Of a stretch of 64,000 nt of DNA, positions 61,801-64,000 are shown one piece after another. Origin of the DNA: Oxyruncus cristatus (taxonomy: Eukaryota > Chordata > Aves > Passeriformes > Cotingidae); contig VXAY01004360.1 in the NCBI GenBank assembly GCA_013399855.1, positions 782,711-846,710 on the forward strand, given 5' to 3'. The stretch's first letter is position 1; every line of letters starts with the position of its first letter. Made by a program: the position numbers and the translations under genes. The notes beneath the pieces are model-generated. The model was not told the origin of the DNA. It saw only the letters and a list, made by a program, of their open reading frames with translations, and made no database searches.

Positions 61801-63933
61801 TCTGATAAACAGTTCATACCCCAGCAAATAAGTAGATAGGTGCAGAACACAGATAGAAAATACATTAAAAAAGGCTGAACACTTTGTTCAAACCCAAATT
61901 CTTGCTTTTATCCCAGGCACACCTCTGCATGAGGCACATCACAGCAAGCTGTCTTTGAGGCAAAAACACACATGAAGCAAAAGCCTTTTTTTCAAAGAAA
62001 AAGGTTTTCAGCAAAAAACATGTGGGAAAAAATAAACCAACAACATGTTGGCTACTGCTGTTGGTCCAGAAAGCATCCCGATTCCATGCTACAGGGAAAT
62101 TGTGCATTAAAAATGGCAAATAAGCTGTCCTTGTCGAAGGAAGAAAAAATAACCATCACTGAATACTGTGGCTGATGCAAAATGCCATCAGCAGCTATCT
62201 CAGGGCTGCAGGGGTGGACCCCCACCAGCTGATGCCTTAAGAGCTGTCCAGGCTCCATTAGACAACACGCTATATCCCAACTGGTTTTACTCTCTTGCTT
62301 ATATTATTTCTGCCTGGAAAGGTCAGAAAACAAAGTACTTGGAAACAAAAGAATGGATAGATTGGGCAGGTTCAGGCATGTCATGCTGCTCTCAAAAAGA
62401 TTTTCATTGCTTCCAGTGAGCACAAGTTGTCAACACGGCACAAGTGAACTGCTATCAATGTAGCAGTCATCTTGTGTTCCTAAAAGGGAACTGATTCTTA
62501 ATAGGGTTACTGATTTAAAAATACAAAGCAGATTCTCAGATTGCATAAATCAGCACAGGGACAACATAGCCAGGGAGGATAAGCTGCCTTTTGCAATTAG
62601 TTTTCTGTCTTGAACTAAAAAAAAAAAAATAAAAATTTACACATTGTACTAGACTGGCATTTTTGGATAAACATCTGTGTGGAAATGCTAGGGGCTACTA
62701 TGACTAATACCATGCATAAATCCATGGAAAGTTCTTTTAAAAACCTGCATTATTTTGAGAAAATCAAAGTAATTTCACCTGTAAGGCAGCACTGGAGAAT
62801 GCAGTGCCTGTAGCGTCTGGCATTGCAGTAATTCTGCACCAGTACGTCACTACAGAGTCAAAATTTACACTGGCAAAAGTAAAAGCAGCACCTAGTTTCA
62901 TTAACAGTTTTATGAAATGCCAAATGCCACAAATATTCACATCTGGAACACCTACCACAGTCAACCAGATATCATAGATATCATCTTCCAATATGTTTGC
63001 AAGGTCACAAGCAAGAAGGATCTTTAATGAAACTATATTTTTTTTAAAGACATTGAACGTATTTTGCTGAAAGACAGCTACAGGAGGAAATTATACAAAC
63101 TGATAAATGTAATTGTATCTCCTTTTGCACTTATCCCGTGGTCTTTGAAATTAGGAGGAATGGACTAACAGATGTGAAAAATAATTTCTTACTTTACATT
63201 ATGTATTAAAAAATCCAAATCAATAAATTATGCTAATTTCATATGAGTTAAGAACTAGGCTGAAATGCAAAGAGGGAAAGAATCTTTTCTGTGTTTACAG
63301 TAGATGGTAATTTCTAACAGATTTCATCACATTAAAAGTATGTATTGGATTTTATTGTAAGCAACCTCAATTTTTATTAGAGGCATTTGCATTGCAAACC
63401 CCATAGTTCAAAAATTACTTATTGCTCGGATTTTATGGCAAGAACTTATTTTTCTTCTAGGAAGAAGTAAAAAAATACCAAACCAAATTACAAACTAAAA
63501 CCTTTTCAGCATTCAAAAATGATCTTGAGTTCTTACTGATTTCACTGTAATCTGAAGATACTCAGCAGCTTATGGAAAGCATTTGGTGTTATTCAGCTTT
63601 GAGACACAAACTGCACCAGTGATTTCTGAGCTGGCCTCCTTCAGGTAGGTGCTTTACTATGAATCTAGACAGCTATGTAAGTGTTTCAGTTCTGAAGCAA
63701 TACAGACGCCCTTGAAAAGAAGCCAACTGATAAGTAAGAATTTAGCAGCCGGATTTTAAGGATTGTAAAAGAAATATTTGCCTCACTGCACACACAAATC
63801 AATTTCTGCTGTGTACAGATTTACCTGTGAAAATGCATTGCTTTCTCATGTTTTTCTTTCATTGTGCTCAGCGAAGGGGTTCCACTGTTATTACCAGTCT
63901 CTAATCCTCTGCTAAGGATGTTCTGGGTTTCTT
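43695..63933 (-). CDS. TCP10: TCP10/CENPJ-family protein, 3' part (gene continues beyond base 64000)
   Basis: Twelve exons, in transcript order: 63933-63825, 60127-59962, 57691-57476, 55707-55573, 49850-49695, 48910-48796, 48373-48267, 46973-46875, 46050-45910, 45218-45134, 44746-44626, 43884-43695. They join in phase to about 545 residues. Visible domains: a leucine-heptad coiled coil ([17 protein letters not shown] onward), a serine-rich linker, and a C-terminal G-box/TCP10 domain of roughly 175 residues built from repeats such as [40 protein letters not shown] and [12 protein letters not shown]. In CENPJ (CPAP) the equivalent G-box is an exposed beta-sheet that binds STIL during centriole assembly. 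The place next to UNC93A argues for the paralog TCP10 rather than CENPJ, but the N-terminus, which would carry CENPJ's tubulin-binding motifs, is outside the window. No frameshift is seen, so the gene looks intact. Confidence 0.85.
44626..44746 (-). CDS. TCP10: TCP10-like G-box exon
   Basis: Acceptor TTTTCCACAG, donor GTAAGTC. Encodes [20 protein letters not shown] and [20 protein letters not shown], three successive G-box units. Starts by completing the split Glu codon and ends in phase 2. Confidence 0.92.
45134..45218 (-). CDS. TCP10: TCP10-like G-box exon ([11 protein letters not shown])
   Basis: Acceptor CTCCTTCCAG, donor GTATGC. Encodes [17 protein letters not shown] and [11 protein letters not shown], the most diagnostic block of the TCP10/CENPJ C-terminal domain. 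Ends in phase 1. Confidence 0.92.
45910..46050 (-). CDS. TCP10: TCP10-like G-box exon
   Basis: The acceptor GTTTGAAG precedes 46050 and the donor GTGTGT follows 45910. Forty-seven codons in phase 0-0: [20 protein letters not shown], then [20 protein letters not shown], both classic G-box repeat units. Confidence 0.9.
46875..46973 (-). CDS. TCP10: TCP10-like exon entering the G-box domain
   Basis: Acceptor TTTACATAG, donor GTGAGA. Thirty-three codons, from [18 protein letters not shown] to EKIEYRDGK, which opens the first G-box strand pair (the DGK continues directly into VEEVL of the next exon). Confidence 0.85.
47564..47698 (-). CDS. Possible additional or alternative TCP10-like exon
   Basis: An open frame of 45 codons ([18 protein letters not shown] onward, containing [17 protein letters not shown]) lies between an AG at 47699-47700 and the donor GTAATT at 47563-47558. 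It is phase 0-0, so it could be included between the exons ending at 48267 and starting at 46973 without breaking frame. It is CpG-richer than its intron surroundings. Against it: a better-looking acceptor TTTCTAG 16 bases upstream would give the wrong phase, and I recognise no homolog. Confidence 0.35.
48267..48373 (-). CDS. TCP10: TCP10-like acidic linker exon
   Basis: Strong acceptor TTTTTCTTACAG. The first two bases complete the split Gly codon, and 35 codons follow ([18 protein letters not shown] to NNEERE), in phase 0 at the donor GTATTT. Only this frame joins the exons on both sides. Confidence 0.75.
48796..48910 (-). CDS. TCP10: TCP10-like linker exon
   Basis: Acceptor TTTTTCTTCAG, donor GTAAGATAG. 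Encodes [19 protein letters not shown] and onward to SSGVK. It ends after one base of a Gly codon, which the next exon completes. Confidence 0.8.
49695..49850 (-). CDS. TCP10: TCP10-like exon with [16 protein letters not shown] motif
   Basis: The acceptor CTTTTTAG precedes 49850 and the donor GTAAGT follows 49695. Fifty-two codons in phase 0-0. The segment [20 protein letters not shown] resembles the short conserved motif upstream of the G-box in this family. An alternative AG eight bases further in would break the reading phase. Confidence 0.8.
49988..50007. repeat. (CA)n microsatellite
   Basis: Ten perfect AC dinucleotides. Confidence 0.9.
50090..50690 (+). mobile_element. Possible solo LTR (ERVL-like)
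   Basis: Promoter-like layout: TATAAAAG at 50380-50387, then GATTGCCATTGAAACTGCTG and CTCCCCCCTGTTCAGGGATG, and a GTATTAAAG poly(A)-type signal at 50570. This resembles avian ERVL LTRs from memory. Neither end nor a target-site duplication could be fixed. Confidence 0.4.
55573..55707 (-). CDS. TCP10: TCP10-like linker exon
   Basis: Acceptor CTTCACTAG, donor GTGAGTAG (near-perfect consensus). Forty-five codons in phase 0-0, beginning [17 protein letters not shown] and ending QRHLIRH. Low-complexity serine-rich linker with no recognised domain. Confidence 0.7.
55708..57475 (-). other. TCP10: Intron of the TCP10-like gene
   Basis: 1.8 kb with a TA-rich tract at 57061-57106. Its 5' limit depends on which coiled-coil exon donor is used. 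Confidence 0.65.
57061..57106. repeat. (TA)n-rich palindromic tract
   Basis: About 46 bases of alternating A/T with few interruptions. Confidence 0.9.
57476..57691 (-). CDS. TCP10: TCP10-like coiled-coil exon
   Basis: Acceptor TACTGATAG. Encodes [40 protein letters not shown] and [12 protein letters not shown], a heptad pattern shared with the TCP10 and CENPJ coiled coil. The 3' limit is uncertain: a donor after CTG (57476, GTACTG) gives 72 codons, and one after TGT (57398, GTGAAT) gives 98. Both keep frame and neither is a strong consensus. Confidence 0.8.
57692..59961 (-). other. TCP10: Intron of the TCP10-like gene
   Basis: 2.3 kb, with one antisense-to-plus CR1 fragment near 58931. Nothing else recognised. 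Confidence 0.7.
58931..59052 (-). mobile_element. CR1 LINE 3' fragment, antisense to the plus strand
   Basis: CACAGAATAACAGAATATGC, then GATCATCGAGTCCAACCCTTA and CACAGGACCATCCCCAAGAG. It is the reverse complement of the tail seen at 61060-61204, so the same CR1 subfamily. Confidence 0.88.
59962..60127 (-). CDS. TCP10: TCP10-like exon with charged linker
   Basis: The acceptor CTTCTGAACAG precedes 60127 and the donor GTAAGCTG follows 59962. The first base completes the Arg codon left by the upstream exon, and 55 codons follow, ending [12 protein letters not shown] in phase 0. The other two frames have stops, so the phase is forced. Confidence 0.8.
60128..63824 (-). other. TCP10: Intron of the TCP10-like gene
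   Basis: 3.7 kb containing a CR1 copy. An open minus-strand stretch at 62991-62764 looks like decayed repeat DNA more than an exon. Confidence 0.65.
60820..61204 (+). mobile_element. CR1 LINE 3' end, sense on plus strand
   Basis: TTCTGTTCAGCCTGGAGAGT through to GATATTCTGTGATTCTGTAA. Very close to the copy at 17276-17720, with only scattered differences. Confidence 0.93.
63825..63933 (-). CDS. TCP10: TCP10-like exon (most 5' exon in window)
   Basis: Encodes [17 protein letters not shown] and a charged tail ending KAMHFH. The donor GTAAATC follows at 63824 in phase 2. The acceptor CTTTACAG is preceded by a perfect TACTAAC branch sequence (63956-63950). The frame stays open to the window edge, so a longer exon is not excluded. 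Confidence 0.7.
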
Positions 63934-64000
63934 CTGTAAAGACATCTATGTTAGTACACAGAACTTTGTGAATATTTATGAACCCTCTCTGCATATTTAA

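Noticed and set aside
43695..63933. Naming the minus-strand gene CENPJ
   Set aside because: The G-box is shared by both families, but the UNC93A neighbour favours TCP10. The decisive N-terminus lies outside the window, so some doubt remains.
1..64000. CRISPR arrays, operons, tRNA or rRNA genes, phage or bacterial systems
   Set aside because: No regularly spaced direct repeats, cloverleaf candidates or rRNA blocks were seen. The split genes and CR1/LTR content show vertebrate nuclear DNA.

Overview
The window is a piece of vertebrate, almost certainly bird, nuclear DNA. It has split genes with GT-AG introns, low coding density and moderate GC. Its repeats are avian: many CR1 LINE 3' ends carrying the typical ATTCTGTGATTCTGTGA-type terminus, plus avian endogenous-retrovirus LTRs. 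The genus cannot be read from the sequence. The gene pair fits the block equivalent to human 6q27 (chicken chromosome 3).

Layout. Bases 1-101 are the 3' end of an LTR cut by the window edge. Bases 102-14335 hold no gene I can support. Bases 14336-33749 (+) carry a complete eight-exon UNC93A coding sequence (1,377 nt, 458 codons plus stop; every junction is GT-AG and in phase), with a poly(A) signal at 34011. Its introns hold a CR1 with a perfect 125-bp tandem duplication, two other recognisable CR1s, an older CR1-like relic and simple repeats. Bases 34040-43440 are intergenic, with one near-complete solo LTR (about 35625-36212) and CR1 scraps. Bases 43457-63933 (-) carry the 3' part of a TCP10/CENPJ-family gene: twelve in-phase exons encoding about 545 residues, with a leucine-rich coiled coil followed by a C-terminal G-box/TCP10 beta-repeat domain. 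Its 5' end lies beyond base 64000.

The two genes converge tail to tail, about 9.4 kb apart between poly(A) signals. They are functionally unrelated as far as is known: UNC93A is a multi-pass membrane protein of the UNC93/major-facilitator group, and the TCP10/CENPJ family is centriole- and testis-associated. Their adjacency is conserved synteny, not an operon.

No prokaryotic system, CRISPR array, tRNA or rRNA gene was seen. The most interesting items are a possible extra TCP10 exon (47564-47698), the recent 125-bp duplication, the recurrence of one LTR family with the same flanking bases, an intronic perfect hairpin just after UNC93A exon 7, a microsatellite acting as the polypyrimidine tract of UNC93A exon 8, and an unexplained coding-like island at 40.4-40.9 kb.
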